Origin: Distichodus sexfasciatus | Taxonomy: Eukaryota; Chordata; Actinopteri; Characiformes; Distichodontidae | Direction: 5' to 3' | Assembly: GCA_032718565.1 (NCBI GenBank) | Contig: JAVGVS010000842.1 | Location: 1 to 64,000, forward strand | DNA length: 64,000 bases | In this document: positions 32,484 through 44,060 of the stretch, in pieces | How positions within the stretch are numbered: the first letter of the stretch is position 1 | Layout: each line of letters starts with the position of its first letter | Notes under the pieces: generated by a model | What the model was told of the DNA's origin: nothing | Databases searched by the model: none | What the model saw: only the letters and a program-made list of their open reading frames with translations | Made by a program: the position numbers and the translations under genes

Positions 32484-35400
32484 AAAAACAGTGCTGCTTT
32501 AGAGAGTTATGGCCTGCTAATGCCTACAGAGACAAGAAACCAACTCGACTATTCCACCTCCATCTCACCCTCTGAGCTTCAGGACATTGCAAAGGGGCTA
32601 GAATGGCCAGTTCTTCTCACACGGATCACAGCAACCAGTCAAGCAACGAGTGCTAAGACCAGCTCGTATAAACTGCAGAATCCCCTTCATAGCTACAGCA
32701 TCGGGGATGTCATCACGGTGATCATAATGGCGAGAAACGAGCTGGGCCAACCAAAACTTTACGGTGGAGATTTCTTCCAGGCAAAGCTGTATAACAACGA
32801 ACTAAAGGCTAGTGTGTTTGGAGAAGTGATCGACAATTACAATGGTACTTACACAGTAAACTTCACACTGCCATGGGAAGGACAAGCCATAGTTTCAATA
32901 CGACTGATCCACTCCAGTGAAGCCATAGAGGTAAGCATGTGGAAAATCTTTAGGATGTTTTTGTTTTCTGTGTTTATGTTCATTGTAATTTTTTCTCTGT
33001 AAAAATAGGTATTACGCAGACACAGAGAAAGCGAGCCTGATAAGGTGTATTTCCTGGGTGTGTACAGAGAGGATGGCCATGAAGAGAAGGTGGTGTGTAA
33101 TGCCAACAGCAGTGCCAGGCTGCTAAGTGCATCTCCATGCTGTTGTGAATACAAAGATGGTGTTACCATGGAATTCTGGGTGTGTCGCAAGCCAAGAACC
33201 CTGCCGTGTTCAGCCTGGGTAGAGCACAGCTTTGGAGGATACCAAGCAGAATTGTCTCCTCTGGAGTCTGCACTGTTACACAGGTAAAAGAATGCTGTCT
33301 GATGGTGGGGCGGGGCAGGGAATGATGCAACCGCACTAACATTTAAAGAAAATTCATTGTAGCCCTAACATGCCATTAAGCGTCAAACCCAACCTTACGC
33401 AAGCCAAAACAAATAAAATGGTTTTGGCATTATGTAAACAATAGCCTCCCAAATCTAGTATGCCTGTCTATTGCTTTGTGTGAATAAACAAGCTTAACGT
33501 TTGAGCTTCTCTCCACAGACAGAAAACTGATGTTGTACTAGACAGGAGTGATGTCACAGTGTACGTTTCTCATGGCAACCGAGTCTCCAGTAAGTTCTTG
33601 TAACATTTGGGCAAAACTAATGATATATTATATATATTGTCCAAAAGAAATGTGACTTCCACGGTTAATGTAAGGTTCAGACTCAGTTAAGTTTATGCGT
33701 ATAAGCAGAATTCTGTGCCATTAAAATTCACCTTATATGACACTTTCTATACTGCATATTCTGTTGTCATTTTCAAGAGCATTTTTAGCAAGAAATCTAT
33801 TAATTATCACTACTAAAAACTTACTAGTACTTAGTGTCAACTTTTCTGAATCAAGCCATTACACACTTTTGCTGCAGAGAAAATTGGCTGAAAAGGAGAT
33901 CTAACAGAATTTTTAAAAATACAAAACTCTTTAACTGGGGATAAACGTTTTCAGAGGAGTACAAAAGATGTTCCAAAAGTGTTACACTAAGACTGTGGTC
34001 GATCACAAACTTCCTGTTAGACTGATAGACAATTGTGAACAAAAACTTTTGAATATTGTCATTTCTGTAGTATTTATGTATTATGCCAGTCACAAGGCTG
34101 CCTTGGTCGTTTGGAGAAGATAGCACTGGAAAAAGAGTAGAACTTTATAATAATAGTACTGGTGACTGAATTGGTTGGACCATTGGCTCAAAAATGAACT
34201 CCAAGCAATGGAATAAGAAAAAGTCAGCAACATTCAAAAGGTCCGTGATACTGCAGCAAGACAAAGCTGCATCTAAGTACACCAGAGATAAAGGGTTCAA
34301 AAATCATAAAAGGGCTTCCTTCCCTTGCTCAGCTCATTTGAACCCAGGGGACTTTTTAAAGATGGGTATTTACAGACATGGAAACCAGAAGACCACAAGC
34401 AAGCACAGGCAATGCTGCAATAGTTAACTTTGTAAGCTTATCCAATGCACAAGCAGCCATCCATTATCAGACTTCTTTCAACAACAACAAAATGTCACCT
34501 GGCTGATTTGACAAGTTGCTGATTTTGTCTTATGACACCTGAAAATACAACTTCTGTCTAATATATTTTGACAATGTTATGTGTTGTTGTAGATAATAAG
34601 ATATTCCAATTCTCTGAAATTTTAAATTGACGAACATTATTTGGAAGTTGAAAGTTTTTTTGCTGATTGGTAAACCTCTGCCCACCTATATTTCTGAGAT
34701 ATTCTGCCTCTCTAAGATCTTTTTTTTAAAAACACAGGTTACAGGTTACTGATGTGGAAAAATCCTCCACCAGCTGTTTCTTTTTAGTACCTTTTACTTT
34801 TCCAGCTTTTTGTTGCCCCTGTCCCAACTTGTTTTGAGACATGCATTTTTTATAGCTACGCCACTGTAGCCCTAGACTTCATTGTTAGAGACTTGGATCT
34901 GATTACATAAAAAAATCTGTTGATTATATGACAATATCTCTTGCAAAAAGGCTTATACAAATATAATTGAATTAGCAGACATTCAGAGATTAATCTGGCA
35001 CATACATTTTAATGCATTTGGGGCGTGTGTGTGTGTGTGTGTCTGAGTGGGTACGAATGTGAAATGTGTTCCAGGGTTACGTACTCCTGTGCCTGCTGGT
35101 TTCTATTTGGACGACAAGTGGACTTCAATGTTGTGCCACAGCAAGTCATTTCCAGAGCCCAGTGACATTACAAAATGTTTGAGAGACAAGCAAATACTGA
35201 TGATGGGGGATTCCACACTGAGGCAGTGGTTTGAACACCTTGTCAAGACTGTCCCAAGTATGACATACACACACACATTATTGTTTCAAATAGGTTTGAA
35301 TGCACTTATATAGATGGTAGTTTGGAATTTAAAAAAAAATCATTAAAGTTCTCGAACACCTATTAATTTTACATTCGACTATACTGAATTGTATTCTATT

Positions 35401-38177
35401 CTGTATACTCTGAACTGTATTATGTATTTTCATACATTTCAATTATTGCTCTGTCTAAAATAATCCAGTCAGTCTGCACCTCTGTACCATCCTTAAGTAA
35501 TGTAGAACAACATGTATTCTCATGACATGATTAAGAACAAAATGGCATGCCACATTTCAGAAGTGAATTACAGTTTCACTCCTTCACTTCCCCATTTTGC
35601 CACACCACAACATTTGGTACATAGTGATTTACCATTGGGCATTGAAAAACTTCTCACAAAGTTGTAATTAGAACATGTGAAAGAATGACTTGGGGACCAT
35701 AATAATCATTTACCCATGGTAACTATAGACTTTAATTTAGTTTGAATGTTTGTGTCTTCCTCTTTTAAACCAAATGAATTACTACAGAAATGTCCAGAAC
35801 ATCTAATTGTCTGCCTGTTTTTTGCTAACATACAGCAGCAAAAACACTTGTTTTTGACATTTGGTTTTTGCCACTTGTACTTGCCATTGGTTTTCCCCAA
35901 CGTTGAGGTTATTGGAGCAAAATCTTGTAATTAGAATTTCAAAGTTGCTCTGTTTACTTCAAGTATAATGGAAAACATTTACACTCATTCAATGCAATGG
36001 CATGAAATATATGCATATACAGATGTGGACAAAATTGTTGATACCCTTCCGTTACGGAAAGAAAAACCCACAGTGGTCACTGAAATAACTTGAAACTGAC
36101 AAAAGGAATAATACATAACAATTTACTGAAAATTAACAAATTAAAATCAGACATTGCTTTTGAATTGAGGTTCAACAGAATTATTTAAAAAAACAAACTT
36201 ATGAAACTGGCCTGGACAAAAATGATGGTACCCCTAGAAAAGACTGAAAAGAATTTGACTGTAGGGTGTCCTGTCCTGTGTGTCCTGTAATTAGCATCAC
36301 AGGTGTCTTCAAGCTTGTTATCAGTCAGTGTGCCTATTTAAAGGGTGAAATGTAGTCCCTGTGCTGTTTGGTATTATGGTGTGTACCACACTGAACATGG
36401 ATTATAGACAGATAAGGAGAGAATTGTCTCAAGAGATTAGAAAGAAAAATATAGACAAGCATGTTAAAGGTAACGGCTATAAGACCATCTCCAAGCAACT
36501 TGATGTTCCTGTGACAACAGTTGCACATATTATTCAGAAGTTTAAGGTCCACAGGACTGTAGCCAACCTCCCTGGACGTAGCCGCAAGAGGAAAATTGGT
36601 GACAAATTGAAAAGACGGATAATAGGAATGGTAACCAAAGAGCGCAGAACAACTTCCAAAGAGACTAGAGGTGAACTCCAAGGACAAGGTACATCAGTGT
36701 CAGATCGCACCATCCATTGCTGTTTGAGCCAAAGTGGACTTAATGGAAGACGACCGAGGCAAATCATAAAGCGAGACTGGAATTTGCCATAATGCATATT
36801 GACAAACCACAAAGCTTCTGGCAGAATGTCCTTTGGACAGATGAGAAAAAACTGGAGCTTTTTGGCAAGTTCCATCAGCTCCATGTTCACAGATGCAAAA
36901 ATGAAGCATACAAAGAAAAAGAACACTGTACCTACTGTGGAACATGGATGAGGTTCAGTTATGATCTGGGGCTGCTTTGCTGCGTCTGGCACAGGGAGTC
37001 TTGAATCTGTGCAAGGTACATTGAAATCTCAAGACTATCAAGCATTCTGGAACAAAATGTGCTGCCCAGCGTCAGAAAGCTTGGTCTCAGTCGCAGGTCA
37101 TGGGTCCTCCAATGATGACCCAAAACACGCGCCTCAAAACACCCAAGAATGCCCAAGAACAAAACATTGGACTGTTCTGAAGTGGCCTTCTGTGAGCCCT
37201 GATCTAAATCCTATCAAACATCTGTGGAAGGAGCTGAAACGTGCAGTCTGGAGAAGGCACCCTTCAAACCTGAGACAGCCTGGAGCAGTTTACTCACGAT
37301 GAGTGGGTCAAATACCTGTTGACAGGTCTAGAAGTCTCATGGAGAGTTACAGGAATCGCTTGATTGCAGTGATTGCCTCAAAAGGTTGTGCAACAAAATA
37401 TTAAGTTAGGGGTACCATCATTTTTGTCCAGGCCAGTTTCATTAGTTTGTTTTTTTAAATAATTCTGTTGAACCTCAATTCAAAAGCAATGTCTGATTTT
37501 AATTTGTTAATTTTCAGTAAATTGTTATGTATTATTCCTTTTGTCAGTTTCAAGTTATTTCAGTGACCATTGTGGGTTTTTCTTTCTGTAACGGAAGGGT
37601 ACCAACAATTTTGTCCACGTCTGTATCTTTTCATCTCCATACAGCTCTCAAGCAACTGAAACTATTCACATCTGAGAAGTCTGGTCCATTTGAAGCGGTG
37701 GATTTAGAAAACAACATACGAATGATATGGAGAGCTCACGGAATCCCGTTGAGGACGACTCTGACCCCTCGCGCTGACCTGCATTATATCGCCTCTGAGA
37801 TTGGAACTCTAGCTGGGGGTGAACACTCTGTGGTGGTCTTTACCATCTGGGCACATTTCACCACGTTTCCGCTGGCTACATACCTACAAAGACTTGCCGG
37901 GATCCGCAGTGCTGTCCAGGCTCTTTTGCACAGGGCTCCACGTACCCTTGTGGTGATCAAGTCTGCAAACACGGGCTACAAAGACATTTACGGCAGCGAC
38001 TGGTTGTCGTGGCAGCTGGAGTGTGCATTGAGGATCATGTTCAAGAAGCTTCCCGTTGTCATCATTGACGTTTGGCAAATGACGTCTTGTCACTATTTGC
38101 CTGATCAGATTCATCCAGCTCCTGTGGTGATACAGAATGAAGTAGACTTGTTTTTGTCATTTGTGTGTCCAGTTTAA
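32484..38177 (+). CDS. NXPE family (neurexophilin/PC-esterase domain) protein, exons 2-6
   Basis: Exons with GT-AG borders and continuous phase: 32,484-32,930; 33,009-33,283; 33,519-33,589; 35,075-35,257; 37,645-38,177 (TAA). With exon-1 copy 1 the protein has 527 residues, close to the usual 550-560 for NXPE3-type proteins. Exon 2 carries an Ig/neurexophilin-like region (YSIGDVITVIIMARNELG, YGGDFFQAKLYNN, DNYNGTYTVNFTLPWEG). A Cys-rich segment follows (NANSSARLL, CCCEYKDG, VCRKPRTLPC). The PC-esterase part has the nucleophile block MMGDSTLRQWFEHL and a late LPDQIHPAPVVIQNEVDLFL with the expected Asp/His. NXPE proteins are type II secretory-pathway proteins; the substrate is unproven. It looks intact. 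I infer NXPE3-like but do not assign a symbol. Confidence 0.9.
33640..34850. repeat. Probable old DNA-transposon relic in NXPE intron 4
   Basis: The stretch has words seen at the ends of fish mariner/Tc1-like repeats, such as TTGTTGCCCCTGTCCCAACT and TTTTGAGACATG (about 34,805-34,845). No usable ORF or clean terminal repeats were found. The rest of intron 4 has a (GT)n run at about 35,026-35,043 and nothing else I can name. Confidence 0.3.
36020..37623 (+). mobile_element. Tc1/mariner transposon in NXPE intron 5
   Basis: Terminal inverted repeats of about 210 bp (36,020-36,240 and about 37,405-37,623) begin CAGATGTGGACAAAATTG and end AATTTTGTCCACGTCTG, flanked by the TA target duplication (36,018-36,019 and 37,624-37,625). 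The total is 1604 bp, a normal full-length Tc1 size. The repeats are well preserved although the gene is broken. The right end is only about 20 bp from the acceptor of NXPE exon 6. Confidence 0.93.
36397..37405 (+). pseudogene. Tc1-like transposase, frameshifted
   Basis: The paired-like DNA-binding region (GYKTISKQLDVPVTTVAHII, VANLPGRSRKRKIGDKLKRR) is followed, after frame changes at about 36.79 and 36.96 kb, by the catalytic domain: WTDEKKLELFG (first Asp), WGCFAASGTGSLE, NDDPKHAPQNTQE (second Asp) and PDLNPIKHLWKELKR (the DE pair with Tc1 spacing). Several frameshifts and a stop prevent a full product. Confidence 0.9.
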
Positions 38178-38204
38178 CTGAACACAATATATTATATCAT
38201 AAAC

Positions 38205-38570
38205 TGTCTGTCTAGTCCTTGTCCCGCCTCCCTATTGTGTCTGGTTGATCGTTGTTCATTAGTTGTTCTCTCACCTGTGTTGCTTATTGTTCAGTCCAGC
38301 CCCTTGTTCTGTTTGGTTAACCACTTGATTGCTTGATTCTCCTTGTTTAGTGTTTGCTTTCCTATTGGTTCTCCTGGTTTAATTGATCCAGCCCCTCGTG
38401 TCAGTTTTCCATATAAGTATGGTTTCTCCCTTTGTTGTTGGAGTACTGAATGTTTAACTGAAGAGAGACTTTTTGTTTGTGGCCATCGTGCCTCTTTTCT
38501 GTTCTGTTTTTTCAATAAAAGGTTTGCATAGGGTACCATGCCTTGACTCATTCCAACGCAGACTATGACA
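38205..38570 (+). mobile_element. Solo-LTR-like sequence
   Basis: About 366 bp with TGTCTGTC... and ...ATGACA ends, a TATA-like CATATAAGTATGG (about 38,411) and AATAAAAGG (about 38,515), which is the internal layout of an LTR. It shares many words with the reverse strand of 9225-9390 (AGTCCTTGTCCC, CCTATTGTGTCTG). No clear target duplication was found, so the boundaries are provisional. It lies directly downstream of the NXPE stop and could supply its poly(A) site. Confidence 0.5.
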
Positions 38571-38602
38571 CCGTTCTGGTATGGGCATCTCATAACTAGG
38601 GA

Positions 38603-38765
38603 TCAGTGTTGGGCAAGTTACTTCAAAACTGTAATGCGTTATTTATTACTTGTTACTGTCATTTCAAAGTAATTCGTTACATTACAATATTACTGTATTT
38701 AAAATGTAAGACATTACACTACTATTGCATTACTTTTAAGTTACTCTCACCAAAATAACTGGAAA
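38603..38765. repeat. Truncated non-autonomous DNA element
   Basis: AGTGTTGGGCAAGTTACTTC followed by repeated GTAAT/ATTAC words (TTACATTACAATATTACTG, CATTACTTTTAAGTTACT) is a motif set I know from very common fish non-autonomous elements. The matching opposite end is not found, so this is a fragment. Confidence 0.5.
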
Positions 38766-39860
38766 TATGGATTTGGAAATCTAAATGTAGCTCATGACGC
38801 TCAATTAGCTCATTACACAGCCAGTGAAAGGTGATGTGGTATCTAACTGAGCTAGGCTTATGGTTAAAAACAGTAGAATATAATAGCCACAGTGATGGCT
38901 CATGGCGCAATACAAGGAACAATCATCGCAAAAACAGGCAAAAGGTCAAAGTCTGGCAAATTGTGAAAGAAATACTGTAACTTTAGGCCTATTCATATTA
39001 ACATTAATTGAACTGTATTGTATTGTACCTGCAGGATCTCAGAGCGGGAGAACGTTAATTTTGGCTGCTTTGTGGTTTTATCGCCACTCGTACCATGCCG
39101 TCCACTAGGTGGCGCTGCCACCAGAGTTGCATGTAGAGTCCGACCCGGAAGGGGCAGGCACTTCCCATACCTGGCAGCCCAAACATTTAGCTTAAGGCTA
39201 AATTCCACGCCGCCATTGTCCTTTGTCTTAAAAGAGATAAGGAGCAACCTCCCCCCCATTTAAACTGCGCGCACTTACACTCCTTTGTTCCGCAGATCAA
39301 AGAATCTCGCACGCAGACACACACACACACAGACACTATTACCCCTCTCTTTCTATGTAAATATACTGTTTGTTGTTGATTGCTTTCTAGTTGTTTTAGA
39401 TGTTTCATTTATTTCACCCAGTTGTTGTAATTTCATTAATGGGATTAAATTGCCGGAACCTATATTAAAGAATTCGTGTAATTGGTAAAACCACCTTCAG
39501 AACCCAAATCATTAATTTTACTATCTTTAGTGAGAACTAAAGAGTGTAATGTTTTCGATTTGATTAAAAATTAAATTTATGAGACTGATAAATTTTATAT
39601 AACTTTGATAAACTATAGTAAGACATTGGGTAAACCTTACAATGTCTTCATACAATATGTCTATCAAGAAATAACAGCGTCAAGCTCTTATATGTACTCT
39701 CCTCCAATCCACGTTAGGCTTCGCGATTCTGGAAAAAAAAAAATTTGGAATTGGGATCACGATTTCCTGGCACAATTTTTCTTTTGGATTCAAATGGTCT
39801 TTGCAAAAGCCTGATGCAGTGTAGTAGAAAGGCATGGGAGACAGTGTGTTTGAGATTCTC
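38766..39860. other. Intergenic stretch, partly LTR-like
   Basis: No gene is visible. A GC-rich part (39,040-39,330) contains a TATTTAAA-like CCATTTAAACTGCG, a short (AC)n run and a CTCF-like motif, followed by AT-rich DNA. It might be an LTR of an unidentified element, or a genuine regulatory region, but no repeat pair or target duplication supports either. Confidence 0.3.
39102..39117 (+). promoter_or_regulatory. CTCF-like motif
   Basis: CCACTAGGTGGCGCTG fits every position of the commonly used vertebrate CTCF core (CCASYAGRKGGCRS). It lies between the NXPE and TMEM107 genes. Occupancy is unknown. Confidence 0.45.
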
Positions 39861-40807
39861 TGCAACACGAAGTCTTTAAAGGGTTTTTCCTCTAAGTCTC
39901 TATGTAAGTAAGCTCATTGGTCTTAGTTTTGACCTTCACCTGACGAACAAAGTCTTTCTTGTCAGAAAAAGTCTCCACGATTCTTTCAAGTGGCCAGGAG
40001 TTTCTGGGTGACGTATCATCCACAATCAGGACTACATCACCGACACAGAAGTTTGTGCCAGGCATAGACCACCTTTGCCGTTCTTGGGGCTGTGTGAGGT
40101 ACCCTCTGCACCATCACTTCCAAAAGAAGTCAGCAAGGTACTGGACCTGCCTCCATCTGCGGTTAGTGTACTGGTCATTCTTGTTGAACACTCCTGGTGG
40201 TGGCTCAGGCTTGACTTTGAGTAACAAAAGATGGTTAGGCATTAAGGCCTCCAAGTCGTTAAGATCCGGAGAAGCCTTTGTGATGGGCCTAGTGTTTAGT
40301 ATGGCCTCAGCTTCACACAGCAATGTATAGAGACCCTCTTCATTCAAAAGTTGTTCTTTGACTGTCATGTTCAGAATTTTCCTCACAGAACGAATCAGCC
40401 GCTCCCGGCTTCCTCCATGGTGAGAACCGGCATGAGCTTACATGAATGTGACATGAAGCTTGTCATGAATGCGTATCAGTATAAGCATTGTAATGTGTGA
40501 ATCCTTTGGCAAGATAACTTGCTGGTTGGAAACATCTGACATTGTTGCCTGACTCAATCTGCCTTCCAACTCTTATAACTCCATCCTGAAATACTGGTTT
40601 TAATTTATGAAGTGAGCTACATTTCTTCACCCTTTGATGTTCCTTTAGCATTGCCAAGTCTTCTTTGAATCTTTGCCTTTGACAGTACTTCACAATTTCT
40701 ATCTCTGCTTTGGTGAAATCTTCACAGGTTAGGTGCGTTCCTTTGTAAGCTTTGTTAAACTGATCAATTCTGCTTTCACTTCTGGATGTGCAAGAGTCCT
40801 TTTTCAT
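39860..40807 (-). pseudogene. BEL/Pao integrase remnant and C-terminal region
   Basis: 40,463-40,807 has the integrase N-terminal region (CQRQRFKEDLAMLKEHQRVKK). 40,114-40,386 has LYTLLCEAEAILNTRPITK and the LEALMPNHLLLLK block typical of the region after the BEL integrase core. Most of the core is missing. Further DUF5641-like sequence reads to about 39,860. Confidence 0.75.
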
Positions 40808-40984
40808 TGCGATTAATTATTTAATTCTTTAAGTCCTTTAATTTCAAAAACCAGGCAACAGCACTTCTTAGTTTTATCCAGGATGAACAGTACATCATCA
40901 ACTGGTCCAATGCATTACTGGGCTCTTGCACCTGAATAAGATATGATTGAGCAACCCTTTTGACCTCTGGGTCATCAACGTCCA

Positions 40985-42545
40985 TCATTCCAGGATCTGG
41001 ATTCTTGGGCCACTGGTCATGTGTGCTGAGCAAGAAACCTGGTCCGGAAAGCCAGTTCTCACATTTGAGGAACGCTTCAACAGTCTGTACTCTTGAGACA
41101 TGATCAGCTGGATTATGATCTGTTTTAACGTACCTCCACTGTGAAGCATGAGAGAGCTCAAAAATGGCTGAAACTCTGTTAGCAACGTAAGTCTAAATCT
41201 TGTGCTTTCACTGTTCAAGTACTTTAACACTATGGTGCTATCCGTCCAAAATACTGAGTCATGAAGTTCCGACTCAAGCTCTTTCTTCAACAGCTTGTCC
41301 ATCTTGACTGCAACTGTGGCCGCAGTTATTTCCATTCTTGGTATGGTTGAAGACTTCAAGGATGCCAACCGTGCCTGTGCCATCATTAAAGTGGATTGAG
41401 CCTCCCCCTTCTCAGAGCGTAGCAGAAGATAGCTTGTTGTTCCATAGGCATCTTCACTCGCGTCAGCGAAATGATGTAGCTGTGCAAAGGCAGGTGCCCC
41501 AAACTGCTTACTCTTGATACATCTGTCAACACCAAAATTCTCAAGCTGTTGCAAACCCGAGATCCATTTTTTCCAATTCTCCATGACATTGTCTGGCAGG
41601 CTTTCATCCCAGCTGTACTTCTGTCGGCATAAATCTTGCAGAACTCTTTTGGCGGGCAGAACCACCGGAGCGAGAAGACTCACTGGATCAAAGATGGAAC
41701 TGACGAGAGAAAGTAGGCCTCTCCTGGTGTGTGGTCGATCTTTAAGGTTGATTTTGAACTTGAACTGATCTGATTCGGCACACCACTGGATTCCCAGTAC
41801 TCTCTCCATCGGTAACTCATCCATATCTAAATCTTGATCTTGATATCCTTGTGCTCTTTTCTCTTCAGGAACTGAGGTAAGGAACTTCCTGCTATTGCTC
41901 GACCATTTGGTTAACCACCCTTTGCCAACAGGCTTCTTAAGTTGGTGCACAGGACAATTGCTGTGTCCTCATCAGGTGTTGACTTGAGACCACATAAGTT
42001 TTTCTTTACTGTTTTGGCAGCTTCATGTCCATATTCATCTTCAAAATCTGTTGCACATTTCTGCAGAGCAAAGGTTGCGACACTTGATGATGATGTCACA
42101 CCAAAGATGTGAACTAGCATCTTATATTCAACAAGCTCCTCCTCATAGTTCCCATCAGGCCACCACAGAAACCTGAAGACATCTGTGTCATCATTGCTAA
42201 CTCTAACCTGGTGGAACATGGCCTCCACATCAGCCATGAATGCAATGGTCTCTTGTCTGAAACTTGTAAGGACTCCCACTTGCGAACTTGTCAAGTCTGG
42301 TCCCTTTAGAAGCTGTTGATTTAGTGATGTTCCTCCAAAGCTTGCTCCACAAACACAACACGTAGCTTTTGCTTGACTGGATGTCTGACTCTTTGATGAG
42401 ACAGATACCAAGTTCTTCCTTTGGTTGGCTCATGTTCAGCACTGTTTCGTTTCACGGCATAGCCTCTTTTGAAAATGTCATCCATGAATGCGACATATTC
42501 TGCACAGAATTTGTAATCTCTAGAAAATCTTTTACAGAAGTTCAA
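40985..42545 (-). pseudogene. BEL/Pao RT and RNase H-like region
   Basis: RT blocks at 41,911-42,545 are VVFVEQALEEHH, FMADVEAMFHQVRV, FLWWPDGNYEEELVEYKM and FGVTSSSSVATFALQ. The stretch that should hold the catalytic YxDD is shortened to KKNLCGLKST, so the aspartates are gone. The next frame (40,985-41,950) carries RVLGIQWCAESDQF, RRGLLSLVSSIFDPVSLLAP, the LHHFADASEDAYGTTSYL RNase H start and TIPRMEITAATVAVKM. Confidence 0.85.
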
Positions 42546-42590
42546 TACACGTTGCTCTACAACTGATCTGTTATTTGGCAGACATAAGGA

Positions 42591-43434
42591 CTAATTCCTC
42601 AATGGCAGGAAAATACTATAATGCCCATTATCAAGTTTTGAGGACTGAGACACCATGTTGATAAACTGGTGATCATCCTTGGACATTTCATGTTCTTCAT
42701 TTTGCCCTGCATCAGGAAAGTCCAGCTTGAACTGCAACTGCCAAAGCTCTTCTAGCCTAGCTACAGAAATTCGGTTTGCAGTAACTTCTGTCAATTTGTT
42801 TGTTTTCATAGCACTTCCTCCTCTGAGTGGACCATTTACTGTCCAACCTAGTATTGTTCTTACAGCATATGGACCATCCCTTACACTGTTGATAACTTGC
42901 AATGGTTCCATTGCCTTGGGAACGTTTGCGCCTATAAGTAATCCAACATCTGCTTGAATAGTGGGAAGTTTCACCTCCTTTAGGTGAGGCTAATTAAAAA
43001 CATCCACTTGGCGTGGGATACTGTCTTTGGTTATAGGAAAGGCCTTTTGTGACAACACCTCTGAAAGTTCAATAGACTGGTTGCCATTCAAGCTACTGAT
43101 TTCCACTCCAGTCACAATGCGTGTGCTCACAACAGACTCCCATTGTTCGTAATGAGATGCTTATATTGCGCCCATCCACGTTCAGTTGGTTTATTAGTGA
43201 CTCTGTGGCCAAAGTAGCCGAGCTTCCTGGATCCAAAAACGCATACGTTGTCACGGTCTTGGATCCCTTCTGTGCCTTGACACACACCGGAATGATTGAA
43301 AGAAGGCAATCTTTACTGGCCCCGGTAACATGACCAGATTCCCTGGTTTGTACAAGAGCACTAGATATGGACTGGTGTTCATAACTTTCTTTTGCTGCAT
43401 CTCCTTTTAAGTCTTTAATTTCAATGTGTAGCAA
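42591..43434 (-). pseudogene. BEL/Pao protease region
   Basis: The aspartic protease motif is readable as YAFLDPGSSATLATESLINQ, with Pro-Gly where D(S/T)G is typical, and is followed by DVGLLIGANVPKAMEP and ILGWTVNGPL, the expected DUF1758 blocks. There is a frame break at about 43.0 kb. Confidence 0.75.
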
Positions 43435-43667
43435 TGTAGGATGCAGTCGAGAGTAGGCTTGGGCGGTAATACGGTAATATGGTATACCGCGGGATCTAAA
43501 AATAGCAACGGTATCAGTTTCAATACCGTTATACCGTCATAAAAACAATGCATTTATATAGAAGACAGGGATTAAATATTAAATATAATTTATTTAATGC
43601 CTAAAAATGCGTATGCGTGGTTGTCATCACGTGACAGCGTGGAGGAGAAAGAGAGAGGTGGGGAAAG

Positions 43668-43836
43668 ATGGCGAGTCGCGCACCAAGTGACGTGGTCTCG
43701 AAAAAGAACACAACTTCTGCAGTTTGGCAGTATTTCGGGTTTCGACCGAACGAGAAGGGAGAGGCGGTAAATACGGACGAGGCAATTTGCAAATTGTGCA
43801 ACAAAAAGGTGACCGCGAGAGATGGAAATAAGTTTT
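43668..43836 (+). pseudogene. Truncated BED zinc finger of the hAT element
   Basis: MASRAPSDVVSKKNTTSAVW leads to QYFGFRP and AICKLCNKKVTARDGN: aromatic residues plus the Cys-x2-Cys of a BED finger. The distal His pair is missing because a 218-bp insert and a deletion follow. Confidence 0.75.
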
Positions 43837-43842
43837 TGTTTA

Positions 43843-44060
43843 CAGGGATCCCAACCTGCAAAAATTCATTTCCGGGAGGTCCGCCAAAAAAAAAACAAAA
43901 AAAAAAACGTCCGGGGCGGGGGGGGACGCTACTATCTCGCGTGCAAGTTCTTGTTTGCTTGCTCCAGTTTCCGGGATATTTTATTCAATTTGCGGGCATC
44001 AGGGAGACGCTATCAATATGCGGGAGACTCCCGGAATTTCCGGGAGACTTGGGATCCCTG
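43843..44060. mobile_element. 218-bp element nested in the hAT
   Basis: Ends CAGGGATCCCAA and TTGGGATCCCTG are perfect inverted repeats, flanked by a 6-bp duplication TGTTTA (43,837-43,842 and 44,061-44,066). The interior is GC-rich with an A-run and TTCCGGGA/CCCGGAA words. It has no coding capacity and the superfamily is undetermined. Confidence 0.8.

Noticed and set aside
34194..34427. 77-codon frame in NXPE intron 4 as transposase
   Set aside because: No catalytic motif or terminal repeats could be matched; only a weak resemblance to mariner tails.
38205..38570. NXPE 3'UTR as sole explanation
   Set aside because: The LTR-type layout and the related sequence at 9.2 kb favour an LTR; its use as 3'UTR remains possible.
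39016..39480. 3' LTR of the BEL/Pao element
   Set aside because: No matching sequence beyond the gag end at 46.4-47.1 kb and no target duplication.
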